NCBI GenBank assembly: GCA_016288775.1
Contig: JAEELG010000032.1
Location: 1-39,369, forward strand
From: Bacteroidales bacterium
GTDB taxonomy: Bacteria > Bacteroidota > Bacteroidia > Bacteroidales > UBA932
DNA length: 39,369 nt
Direction: 5' to 3'
The translations under genes were made by a program, and so were the position numbers. Under the pieces are notes generated by a model, which had not been told where the DNA came from, did no database searches, and saw only the letters and a list, made by a program, of their open reading frames with translations. Below are positions 21,634 to 30,112 of this stretch, one piece after another; the first letter of the stretch is position 1; each line of letters begins with the position of its first letter.

Positions 21634-23325
21634 ATGAAAGCTTATCAACTTGTTATTGCGCTCGCGACAGCCGCGCTGGCGCTCTCTTTCAGGGCCGATG
21701 CCTGTTCCAACATTATTGTCAGCCCCGGCGCCAGCGTCGACGGCTCCTCCATGGTGTCGTACGCCGCCGATTCCCACTGGCTCTTCGGCGAGCTGTATTT
21801 CCGCAAGGCCGGAAACTGGAAGCCGGGTTCGCGCCTGGCCATCTACGAATGGGACTCCAACAAACCCCTGGGCGACATTGCACAGGTCCGCAGCACCTTC
21901 CAGACGGTGGGCAACATGAACGTACACCAGCTGATCATCGGCGAAACCACCTGGGGCGGCCGCGAGGAGCAGGTCGACACCAACGGCGTCATGGACTACG
22001 GTTCCCTCATATACATAGCGCTCCAGCGTGCCTCCACGGCGCGCGAGGCCATCCAGGTCATAGTGGACCTGGCCAACGAGTACGGCTACCCCTCCGAGGG
22101 CGAATCCTTCTCCATCGCCGACCCCAAAGAGGCCTGGGTGATGGACCTGGTGGGCAAGGGCTCCGACAACAAGGGCATCGTTTGGGTGGCGCGCCGCGTT
22201 CCCGACGGATACATCTGCGCGCACGCCAACCAGTGCCGCATCACGCGCTTCCCCTGGAACGACCCTGAGAACTGCCTGTACGCCCCCGACGTGGCCGAAT
22301 TCGCCCGCAGCAAGGGCTGGTACAGCGGCTCCGACGAGGACTTCAGCTTCCGCGATGCATATAACCCGCTCGACTTCGGCGGCGCCCGAGCCTGCGACGC
22401 CCGCGCCTGGGCGGCCTTCAACATCCTCTGCGACGGTCAGTTCACCTACGAGGAGAACGGCGCCGAGGTCACCCGCCCCGCCTCCGACTGGCTGGAGTAC
22501 GCGATGGGCTACGACATGAAGGGCGAGATGCCGCTGTTCGTCAAGCCCTCCCGCAAGCTGAGCGTGAAGGACATAGCCGACGTGATGCGCGACCACTTCG
22601 AAGGCACCCCCATGGACATGCGCACCGATATCGGAGCCGGCGGCAACGCCTGCCCCTACCGCTGGCGTCCCATGAACTTCAAGGTAGACGGCAAGACCTA
22701 CGTGAACGAGCGCGCCATCGCAACCCAGCAGACGGGATTCTGGTTCGTGGGCCAGGCCCGCGGATGGCTCCCCGACACCATCGGCGCCCTCCTCTGGTTC
22801 GGCTGCGACGATGCCGCAACTTCCTACCTCACACCGATTTACGTGAACACGCGCGAGGTGCCCGAGTGCCTCCGCGAGGGCAACGGTGACCTGCTGCACT
22901 ACAGCGCCACCTCGCAGTTCTGGATCAACAACCGCGTCACCAATGCCTGCTACCGCATGTACGATGCTATGGAGCCCGTGGTGCGCGCCGAGGTCGACGC
23001 CTACGAGAACCGCATGATGACGGAAGTCAAGCAGATGGACGACAAAATGCTCAAGCTCCGCGGCGACCGCCGCATCGTGCGCAAGCTCACCCGCTTCAGC
23101 GTGGACAACGCCATGAAGCAGTTCCGTCACTGGGTTGAGCTCGAGGAGATGCTCACCGTCAAGTTCATCGACGGCAACGTGAAGGCCCAGAGCGCCGACG
23201 GCGAGTTCCTGCACACCAAGTATTCCTCCGGCATTCCCGAGGGCCTTACCCAGCCCGGCTACACCGACAAATGGAAAGAAGCCGTGGCCAAAGACCACGG
23301 CGACATACTTGAGGCGCGTCCTTAA
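21634..23325 (+). CDS. C69-family secreted dipeptidase
   Basis: A 563-aa Ntn hydrolase. The signal peptide (residues 1-23) ends exactly before Cys24 (ADA|CSNIIVSPGAS), so signal cleavage would itself expose the catalytic N-terminal cysteine, as in other secreted C69 (PepD-like) enzymes. Further family segments are GESFSIADPKEAWVMDLVGKG, VPDGYICAHANQCRI and QTGFWFVGQARGWLPD. It probably trims dipeptides in the periplasm or outside the cell. Single gene; its stop overlaps the convergent SGNH lipoprotein gene by four bases. Confidence 0.92.
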   Translation: MKAYQLVIALATAALALSFRADACSNIIVSPGASVDGSSMVSYAADSHWLFGELYFRKAGNWKPGSRLAIYEWDSNKPLGDIAQVRSTFQTVGNMNVHQLIIGETTWGGREEQVDTNGVMDYGSLIYIALQRASTAREAIQVIVDLANEYGYPSEGESFSIADPKEAWVMDLVGKGSDNKGIVWVARRVPDGYICAHANQCRITRFPWNDPENCLYAPDVAEFARSKGWYSGSDEDFSFRDAYNPLDFGGARACDARAWAAFNILCDGQFTYEENGAEVTRPASDWLEYAMGYDMKGEMPLFVKPSRKLSVKDIADVMRDHFEGTPMDMRTDIGAGGNACPYRWRPMNFKVDGKTYVNERAIATQQTGFWFVGQARGWLPDTIGALLWFGCDDAATSYLTPIYVNTREVPECLREGNGDLLHYSATSQFWINNRVTNACYRMYDAMEPVVRAEVDAYENRMMTEVKQMDDKMLKLRGDRRIVRKLTRFSVDNAMKQFRHWVELEEMLTVKFIDGNVKAQSADGEFLHTKYSSGIPEGLTQPGYTDKWKEAVAKDHGDILEARP

Positions 23326-26300
23326 TTCAGCACTATTTTCATCGCGACCTCCCTCAGTTTGGCGGCCACCGCGGGCGGCACGTCACAGTCGGCGGGATGG
23401 GCTCCGAACGGTTCGCCGAATATCAGAAGGTAATTGACACAGGCCTTGAGATAGGAACCGTATCGGTGCGGGTGATAATTGTCGGTGTACAGCAACCAGT
23501 TATAGCTGTCGGTGAACCCGTAATCCGCGCTGCGGGCGAGGGCGAAAGCCTTGCCTATGGGCGAGACCAGGTCCACGTTCGGGTCGGCCTCGGCTATGGC
23601 GCACGAGCCCGCCCACTGCATGGCGTCGAACTGCTCGAAGCTGCCGAAACCCAGATAGCGCCCCGTGCTCTTGTAGGGATACGACCACACGCTCTCCAGC
23701 ACCACGCGTGCCGATGGCGACTTCTCCTTTATCGCCGCCGACAGCCGCTTGGTATAGTCGAGAATCTGCTCCGGAGTGTATTCCGGAGTCACGTCCTGCA
23801 GCGCGTCCTTGCTTCCCAGGGCGTACTCCGCATGATAGTATGAGCCGTCCTGGAGGATAGCCACGTCGTAGCCGCCTTCGGCTACCAGCCGCTGTGAGAA
23901 GGGCAGAGCGTCCAGGTGCTCCGCGAACTCCTGCGAGCCCTTCACGTTGATGCGCACGTCGGTGGCGTGACCCTCGGCGCGGCATATCTGCTTCAGTTTG
24001 AAGGCCGAGCCGTGGTAATACGTAAAGCTGTTGCCCAGCTGCAGGATCTTCACCGGCTTGCTCTCCTTGGCGGGCACGCCCGGGTAGGCCACTATCTCAC
24101 AGGAGCGGTAAGTAGTGCAAGGGAAATTCATGTATGCATTGGGAGTCGGAGTCAGCGCGGCCCCGTTGCAGTTTATGTTGCCCACGGCGCGCAGGCGCAT
24201 CTTCACGAATTGTCCCGACACAGCTTTCAAGAGCCGGAAAGTGGTGATGTACGTCCGGTGGTTCTTGCTGTCGTAGTCGTATACGTCCAGGGAATACTTC
24301 ACGGAAGCGTCTTCGCTCGCCGTGTACCGCGGCTGGGCGTTCCACTTGCCGTCGTCCCAGTACTCGAACAGCCAGTATTTGGGAGTCTTGTTGTTGTTCG
24401 TGTTGATGGTGACCATGAAGTCCACGTCGGTGCCTGCGGGCAGGCTCACCACGGGAACGCTGAACTGGATGTAGTCGCCCTCGCCCAGATTGCCTATGCT
24501 GATATTCTGCGTGCCGGAAGGCGCCACCGAATACACCAGGTTGCGCCCGACGGTGCTGCCGGCGGAGATATATCCCACTCCCGGAGCGTTGGAAGGCGCA
24601 TCGGAAGCGGCCACCGTAGCCGCCACGCCCTCGTTGAGCCAGCGCTGCCCGGCGGCGTTGCCCTCGGTGTACGTAACCCCCTTCTCGATTTCCCAACGTG
24701 CCGGGAAGCCGTCGACGGAGGCGTACAGGTCATTCTGGCTGATGGCCACGGACACGCTGTTCCCGCCCGCCTCGGTAACGGTAAGCGTGCCGTTCCGCAC
24801 CTGGTCCACGTTGCCCGTGCGCGGCAGGATAGACACGGTCTGCGACTGCCCGGCGGCAATCGTGGCGGGGATGTTGTCCGTCTTGAGCCACTCCAGCCCG
24901 CTGAGCGAGATGCTCACGTTCTTGTCGCCAGCGGAAATCACCAGCGGAACGGATGCGAATCCGGTTCCCTCGAACTCGATGGATGTGCGGTCCACCCCGA
25001 ACTTGCCGCTCGGCCCCGGCGTGTCGCCGCCCTGGACGGGATTCCCGCCGCCGACGATATTGCCGCCGTCCGCCGCGGCGCCGTTGACCGTGCCGCCATA
25101 AGTGCAGGAGCCGACAGAGCCCCCGTTGTACCCGGCGACTGAGCCCGCATAGACGGAGCCCGGCCCGGAAGCGCTGACCGTTCCAGCGCCCTTGCTGCCG
25201 GTGAGCGATGCGGCGCGCAGCCTGCCCGCGATGCCTCCGGCGTAAACCTCGGAAGGGACGCCTGATGCCGTGGCGACGGCCTCGACGGTCCCGGTGAATT
25301 CGTTCCCGGAGAATCCGTCCACCGCACCGTAATCGTAGCCAAGTATGCCGCCGGCGTGCACCACGGCGGGATATGTTCCGTTGGAGAAGGCGTTGGTTGC
25401 GGAGACTTTGCCCTCGCAGCGGTTGCCGCTGAGCGCGGTGACTCCGCCTCCCATGCCGAGTATGCCTCCGGCGTTCACCCCGTAGAAGGTGGTCGACGAC
25501 GACGGCGTCTTGTTGTGCCCCGAGGAGGTAACAAGCATGGTTACTTCGCCCGTGTTCACATTGTCCTTGATCTCGTTGGCCCCGCCGTCGCTCATCGCCG
25601 CTGCAAGTATGCCGCCGACGTTCTGGAAGCGGGTCGAGTTGTGGGCGGAGTGGTCGATTTCCACCTTGCCCTCGTTGCGGCAGCCGGTAATCGAAACGCC
25701 GTCCGCGCGCCCGGCGATGCCACCCACGTAGTGCTGGTGCACCGCTTCGCTGCGTACGTGTCCCTTGTTGGTGCATCCGCGAATCACGGGTACGGTGGCG
25801 CCGGCCTTGCAGGCCACCTTGCCTATTATGCCGCCCGCGGCGAACATGTCGTTCTGCGTTGCGGAATACAGCAGCTCTACGCCGCCCTCGTTGGCGCAGT
25901 TGTCTATCGTCAGCTGCTTTGCGGTGCTGTAAATCAGGCCCACGATGCCGCCCAGGCCATAGCAGCTGTGGTTGCTGGCGGACACCTTGCCGTAGTTCAC
26001 GCAGTCCTTGACGGTGACATCGGAGTTCTCTGTATTCTGGCCTCCGATGATGCCTCCGGCCGTAACGTATTTGTAGGAACTGCCGGTTGTGATTTCATGT
26101 TCCTCGATGGTCACGTCGCCGTAATTCCTGCAGCCGGTGATGGAAACCTTTCCTGTGACCCAGGAAACGATGCCGCCGGCGCGGCTGCTGCGGTTGGTCT
26201 CCTTAGTTACGGTGACCGGGATGAAGTTGGTGACGTTTTCGACATCGGCCTCCGGTTGGGTAATGGGTGCGGCGTAGCACCAGTAGGAGCTGGCGCTGGT

Positions 26301-27443
26301 GGTCGTGAATCCGCACTTGATGCACGAAGTGCCGTCGTAGGTCTTGCCGTCGGCGGATCCGAGCACGAGGTTCTTAATCGTCTTGGCGTACCCCTTTCCG
26401 AAGAATCCGGTGTGCGCAAGCGACGACGACTGGATGTTTATGTGGCTGATGCAGTGGCCTTTGCCGTCGAACACGCCGGGATAGCTGTCCGTGAGCGGGG
26501 TCCAGGGCTCGTCTTTCATGTCTATGTCGGCGGTGAGTTCGACCTCGTCGCCTTCGGGATTCCAGTTGGGCTTGTCTGCCACCCAGGCTTTCAGGTCGTC
26601 ATAACTTCCTATGCGGTAAGCCCACGAGACATTCTGTTTCCCTACGTCTCCCGCGCTGAAGCAACCTCCTGCGGGAATATCGGCGCTTTCAATGGAGAAA
26701 GTGCATTTCTTGACTCCGGAAGAGCCGGTAATATTGAAAGACAGGGCCGACCGCTCGACAGGGAGCACGGCTGCATAATAGGTGCCCGGGGCGAACGAAG
26801 CGCCTTCCGGCAGCAGGTCGATTTCAGAGTGCGGAGAGTCAACCGAAGCGCATTTGCCGGTGGCGGGATCGACCGTGGCGCGGCCTGCCATCATGGGGCC
26901 GGTGATCTGAATGCGTGAAACTCCCTCCACATCGATATTGATCCTCAGCAGTCCGCATACGTTCCTGAAAGACAGGCTCTTGCCGTCGGAAACGGCAACG
27001 GCGGCAATGGCTCCGGGCGCAACAGTCCCTCCGGCAATCTTCTGCTCCGAAGGAACATCCAGGAGCAGTTTACCGGATTTCAATTCATTGTTTTCCCTGT
27101 AAGGGTACACGGCATAATACGGGCCCAGCGAATCGCCCTCGCCTTCGAACGTGGCCTTGCCTCCGGCCACCGACTTGAGCGTCAGTTTTGCGTGGGTCCC
27201 GCCTGCGCCCCAGCAGCTGATGGCGTCGCCCTGCGCCCATGCGGGCAGGCCGGAGACTATCTCCCCGGCAAAGCTTCCCTCTACGCTGAGGGGGCCGACA
27301 ACGTTTGACGGTGCCGGTGGATCTACGGGGGTCACGGGGGTTTCGCCCGGATCTACGGGGTTGTCGTTGGGGTCGTCGACGTTGGGGCCGCAGGCCAGCA
27401 GTGCGGCGGCTACTGCCATCCAGGCAAGGTGCATCATTTTCAT
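23322..27443 (-). CDS. Multidomain lipoprotein: GLUG repeats, BACON domain, SGNH hydrolase
   Basis: A 1373-aa lipoprotein (lipobox ALLAC, Cys18). In order: a Pro/Asp-rich linker; a fimbrillin-like beta domain (~50-270); GLUG-type repeats (~330-790) with recurring AGGIxG and GCxNxGxV units; a BACON domain (~812-902, starting FGVDRTSIEFEG); a carbohydrate-binding-like beta-sandwich (~905-1115); and a C-terminal SGNH/DUF4886-like hydrolase with ILQLGNSFTYYHG (Ser near 1136) and DNYHPHRYGSY (Asp and His near 1320). Likely a cell-surface esterase or deacetylase held on a long adhesive stalk. ATG 27443 follows the sulfatase stop by two bases; a TTG at 27449 is the alternative. Third gene of the porin-sulfatase operon. 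Confidence 0.82.
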   Translation of the reverse strand: MKMMHLAWMAVAAALLACGPNVDDPNDNPVDPGETPVTPVDPPAPSNVVGPLSVEGSFAGEIVSGLPAWAQGDAISCWGAGGTHAKLTLKSVAGGKATFEGEGDSLGPYYAVYPYRENNELKSGKLLLDVPSEQKIAGGTVAPGAIAAVAVSDGKSLSFRNVCGLLRINIDVEGVSRIQITGPMMAGRATVDPATGKCASVDSPHSEIDLLPEGASFAPGTYYAAVLPVERSALSFNITGSSGVKKCTFSIESADIPAGGCFSAGDVGKQNVSWAYRIGSYDDLKAWVADKPNWNPEGDEVELTADIDMKDEPWTPLTDSYPGVFDGKGHCISHINIQSSSLAHTGFFGKGYAKTIKNLVLGSADGKTYDGTSCIKCGFTTTSASSYWCYAAPITQPEADVENVTNFIPVTVTKETNRSSRAGGIVSWVTGKVSITGCRNYGDVTIEEHEITTGSSYKYVTAGGIIGGQNTENSDVTVKDCVNYGKVSASNHSCYGLGGIVGLIYSTAKQLTIDNCANEGGVELLYSATQNDMFAAGGIIGKVACKAGATVPVIRGCTNKGHVRSEAVHQHYVGGIAGRADGVSITGCRNEGKVEIDHSAHNSTRFQNVGGILAAAMSDGGANEIKDNVNTGEVTMLVTSSGHNKTPSSSTTFYGVNAGGILGMGGGVTALSGNRCEGKVSATNAFSNGTYPAVVHAGGILGYDYGAVDGFSGNEFTGTVEAVATASGVPSEVYAGGIAGRLRAASLTGSKGAGTVSASGPGSVYAGSVAGYNGGSVGSCTYGGTVNGAAADGGNIVGGGNPVQGGDTPGPSGKFGVDRTSIEFEGTGFASVPLVISAGDKNVSISLSGLEWLKTDNIPATIAAGQSQTVSILPRTGNVDQVRNGTLTVTEAGGNSVSVAISQNDLYASVDGFPARWEIEKGVTYTEGNAAGQRWLNEGVAATVAASDAPSNAPGVGYISAGSTVGRNLVYSVAPSGTQNISIGNLGEGDYIQFSVPVVSLPAGTDVDFMVTINTNNNKTPKYWLFEYWDDGKWNAQPRYTASEDASVKYSLDVYDYDSKNHRTYITTFRLLKAVSGQFVKMRLRAVGNINCNGAALTPTPNAYMNFPCTTYRSCEIVAYPGVPAKESKPVKILQLGNSFTYYHGSAFKLKQICRAEGHATDVRINVKGSQEFAEHLDALPFSQRLVAEGGYDVAILQDGSYYHAEYALGSKDALQDVTPEYTPEQILDYTKRLSAAIKEKSPSARVVLESVWSYPYKSTGRYLGFGSFEQFDAMQWAGSCAIAEADPNVDLVSPIGKAFALARSADYGFTDSYNWLLYTDNYHPHRYGSYLKACVNYLLIFGEPFGAHPADCDVPPAVAAKLREVAMKIVLN

Positions 27444-27445
27444 GA

Positions 27446-28834
27446 TCAAAAAGGATTCTGAGGTGGTGCGAAGTCGTAGAAAGTCTTGTACGGGAAGCGG
27501 CGGGGAGCGCCGGGCTTGTCGGGATAGAAGTCGGGCATCTCGTCCACGCGGGCCTTCAGTGGCGCCAGCCTCTCCTGCAGTTCGGCGGGGGCGTCATCCC
27601 ACTTCAGGGGCTTCAGGAACTCCGGGTCCTCGCGGTAGTTGTAGATGCGGCCGTCCCAGAAGTAAGCGTAGTCGTCGTCCATCGCGTAGCGTGACGCCTT
27701 GGGCGAAGGGGTGGTGGGCCACAGCGGATTGAAGTGCACCAGCACCAGCGGCTTGGTGTTGGGCTCGCGGCCGCAGATCTCCGGGTACAGGCTCACGCCG
27801 TCGATGTCCCACTCCTCCGGAATCTTTACGCCGGCTATGTCGGCGATGGTGGGGAAAATGTCGGTGAGGTCTACCAGATGGTCGCTCACGCGCGGTGCGA
27901 TCTTGTCTCCCCATGTGATGATGAGGGGCACGTGGGTGCCGAGGTAGGTGGGCTCACCCTTTCCGCCGCGCCACTCGTGGCCGTCGGCAGTCTTGGACAG
28001 GATGCGGGTGGATGTGCCGTTGTCGGTGGCGAAAATGAACACCGTGTTGTCCCAGACGCCCTTGTCCTTGAGCTTCTGCACCATGGCGCCAACCTGCTTG
28101 TCGAGGTATTTGACCATGGATTTGAAGTATGCCGTGTCGGCGCCGGAGGAGAAGCGGCTGTTGTAGCAGTCGTCCCATTCGGCGTCGTCAGGGGTGGTGG
28201 TGTGCGGTGTGTGGACCAGCGGCTCGGTGTAGTAAAGCATGAAGCGCTCGCCGGCGTCAACCTTGCGGTCGATGTAGTCGAAGGCGTAGTCCTGCATGGC
28301 GTCGGGGCCGTAGATCGCGAATTCGTAGCGCTTGCCGTTGTTGTCCCACATGCTGTTGGCGTAGCGGTCGGTCTGGCGCTCGCCGCGGCTCTCAAGGTAC
28401 ATCTCCACCTGACTGCAGAACGACTCGTCGAATCCGGCCTTGGGAAGCATGGCGCGGCTGCGTCCGAGCTGCCACTTGCCAACGATGGCGGTGTTGTATC
28501 CGCCTTCCTTGGCGAGCTGGGCGAAGGTGTGCTCGTCTTCGTTCATGTATCCGAATGCCACGTAGTTGCGGTCGTTGTAGAGGCCAGTCATCACCTGCAC
28601 GCGCGAGGGGGAGCTGAGGGGCTGCGCGTTCATGTTGGTGTAGCGTATGCCCTGCTGCGCGAGCGCGTCGATGTGCGGGGTTTCGTACTCCACGCTGCCG
28701 TAGCAGCCGAAGCACTCGGCGCCTATGTCGTCGGCGAAAAAGAAAACGATGTTGGGTTTGGAGGGCTGCTGGTTGGAGGTGCAGCCCGCAAGTGCTGCCA
28801 GGGAGCCCAGGCCGGCGGCTATTCGCTTGACCAT
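27446..28834 (-). CDS. Serine-type sulfatase lipoprotein
   Basis: A 462-aa arylsulfatase-superfamily enzyme that removes sulfate esters. The signal ends in ALAGC (Cys18). The metal ligands DD lie at 35-36 in FFFADDIGAE. The modification motif is S-S-P-S-R (74-78), so the residue converted to formylglycine would be Ser74, needing an anaerobic maturase. VGKWQLG and FATDNGTS are the later active-site segments. I start it at ATG 28834 because the signal peptide begins there; an upstream in-frame extension is low-complexity shadow sequence. It begins one base after the porin stop. Confidence 0.92.
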   Translation of the reverse strand: MVKRIAAGLGSLAALAGCTSNQQPSKPNIVFFFADDIGAECFGCYGSVEYETPHIDALAQQGIRYTNMNAQPLSSPSRVQVMTGLYNDRNYVAFGYMNEDEHTFAQLAKEGGYNTAIVGKWQLGRSRAMLPKAGFDESFCSQVEMYLESRGERQTDRYANSMWDNNGKRYEFAIYGPDAMQDYAFDYIDRKVDAGERFMLYYTEPLVHTPHTTTPDDAEWDDCYNSRFSSGADTAYFKSMVKYLDKQVGAMVQKLKDKGVWDNTVFIFATDNGTSTRILSKTADGHEWRGGKGEPTYLGTHVPLIITWGDKIAPRVSDHLVDLTDIFPTIADIAGVKIPEEWDIDGVSLYPEICGREPNTKPLVLVHFNPLWPTTPSPKASRYAMDDDYAYFWDGRIYNYREDPEFLKPLKWDDAPAELQERLAPLKARVDEMPDFYPDKPGAPRRFPYKTFYDFAPPQNPF

Positions 28835-28835
28835 A

Positions 28836-29915
28836 TCAGTTGGATTTTTTGCGTTTGTATGCCCAGAAGCGCCAGGTGATGCCCACGTCGAAGTTGTGGA
28901 TGTCGTCGTGGTTGTCGCCGAAGTAGGCGGCGTGGATGCGGAGGTTGTCGTTGCCCAGCGGGAAGAATTCGAGTCCGGCGCCGTAGTAGAAAAAGTCGTT
29001 GCCGGCCGGCAGCACGAGGTCGTAGGAGCCGATGTGTGACGCCGGCACCAGAGCGTCCCATGCGTGGTTCCAGTTGGGGTCCACGTTGGCCGCGTCATTG
29101 CGCTCGTAGCCTATCTTGGTGCAGATGTTCCACTTGCCCAGCGTGAGGATGGCCTTGAGGATGGCGGACCAGTCGGAGAGCAGGTTCTTCTGGCCGAAGC
29201 CGAAGCGGTCGATAAAGTCCACGTCAACCACCAGCTTGCCCATGTCGAATTTGTTGCCCAGCACCAACCAGTTCATCTTCCGGTGCAGTTCGTCCTCCAC
29301 GAGGTTATAGCTCCAGATGGTCTTCCACCAGGGCCAGATGTGGCCGTTCCAGTAGAGGTTGTATGAGTAGGCGTCCTGCGATACCGGGGATACGGGGGAC
29401 GGTATGAACTGCACCGACACTGCCTGTCCGGGCGCGGGCGAGAAGGTGGCGCTGGCACCGAAGGCGTAGTACTGGTAGAGGCGGTTGCTGAAGGCACCGT
29501 AGTAGTACACGTCGATGGGGGCGGAGTCGATTTCGTAACCGCCGACCATGATGGGCTGCTTGCCCGCGGTGAACGACCACTTGGGCGTGGCGTGCCAGGT
29601 GAGCCAGAGGAAGTCGGTGGCGCTGAAGGGGTTGTCGTCGTCGATCTTGCGGTTGAGGCGCTGGCGCACGCGGAAGGTGAGGTTGTCGGCGATGCGGCCG
29701 GTCACGTGGAGGTTGAGGTACTCGCCCTGGAAGTGGGAGCCGTAAACGCCGGCCTCGGTCTGCTGGTGGAAGGAGGCGCGGGTGTCGAACCAGATCTCGT
29801 CCACGTGGGTGCCGCTTCCGTCAATTCCGTCAGCCTTCTGGACCTCGGATGTCTGGGCTGTGGCCAGCGGTGCCGCCGCCGTCAGAATGCCCAGCAAAAG
29901 AATCAATCTTTTCAT
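28836..29915 (-). CDS. Outer-membrane porin (OprP/OprO-like beta barrel)
   Basis: A 359-aa exported barrel. The signal peptide is MKRLILLLGILTAAAPLATA. Alternating strands follow, with LTFRVRQRLNRKIDDDNPFSATDFLWLTW, the porin-typical FTAGKQPIMVGGYE, and paired aromatic belts (YYYGAFSNRLYQYYAFG). The final strand, FDVGITWRFWAY, closes the barrel and is followed by a short basic tail. Such porins pass small anions like phosphate; placed before a sulfatase, sulfate or a sulfated product is a reasonable guess. ATG 29915 is preferred over TTG 29921, which overlaps the promoter. Confidence 0.82.
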   Translation of the reverse strand: MKRLILLLGILTAAAPLATAQTSEVQKADGIDGSGTHVDEIWFDTRASFHQQTEAGVYGSHFQGEYLNLHVTGRIADNLTFRVRQRLNRKIDDDNPFSATDFLWLTWHATPKWSFTAGKQPIMVGGYEIDSAPIDVYYYGAFSNRLYQYYAFGASATFSPAPGQAVSVQFIPSPVSPVSQDAYSYNLYWNGHIWPWWKTIWSYNLVEDELHRKMNWLVLGNKFDMGKLVVDVDFIDRFGFGQKNLLSDWSAILKAILTLGKWNICTKIGYERNDAANVDPNWNHAWDALVPASHIGSYDLVLPAGNDFFYYGAGLEFFPLGNDNLRIHAAYFGDNHDDIHNFDVGITWRFWAYKRKKSN

Positions 29916-29920
29916 AGACA

Positions 29921-29952
29921 CAAATCTACGGAATTAGCCGAAATAATCCAAA
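29921..29952 (-). promoter_or_regulatory. Promoter of the porin-sulfatase-SGNH operon
   Basis: On the minus strand, TTTG (29952-29949), a 20-base spacer and TAGATTTG (29928-29921), ending five bases before ATG 29915. Confidence 0.7.
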
Positions 29953-29955
29953 CGG

Positions 29956-30034
29956 CAGCCAGAAGTTCGGCGCCGGGCTCCTACTACAAAAATGCAAGCA
30001 TTTTCAAAGTCGCCCGGCACCGGACTTCTGGCTG
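29956..30034. repeat. Large compound inverted repeat between divergent promoters
   Basis: Arms of 23 bases (29956-29978 and 30012-30034, starting CAGCCAGAAGTT) pair with only two changes, both compatible with G-U pairs in RNA. The 33-base loop itself contains a perfect AAAATGC/GCATTTT hairpin (29989-30004). It lies between divergent promoters, so it is not a normal terminator. It may be a REP/MITE-like element or a shared regulatory structure. Confidence 0.75.
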
Positions 30035-30048
30035 CTGTAAATGCCGTA

Positions 30049-30078
30049 TTGTTTATTCGATAAACTTAATTATATTTG
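30049..30078 (+). promoter_or_regulatory. Promoter of the Big_1 lipoprotein gene
   Basis: TTG (30049-30051), a 19-base spacer and TATATTTG (30071-30078). The ATG at 30113 follows after 34 bases. Confidence 0.7.
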
Positions 30079-30112
30079 TATAGTTTACGGAATAAACCAA
30101 AACTATAATCAT

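Noticed and set aside
29956..30034. Reading the large inverted repeat as a transcription terminator.
   Set aside because: Both flanking genes point away from it and their promoters lie on either side, so no transcript should end there.
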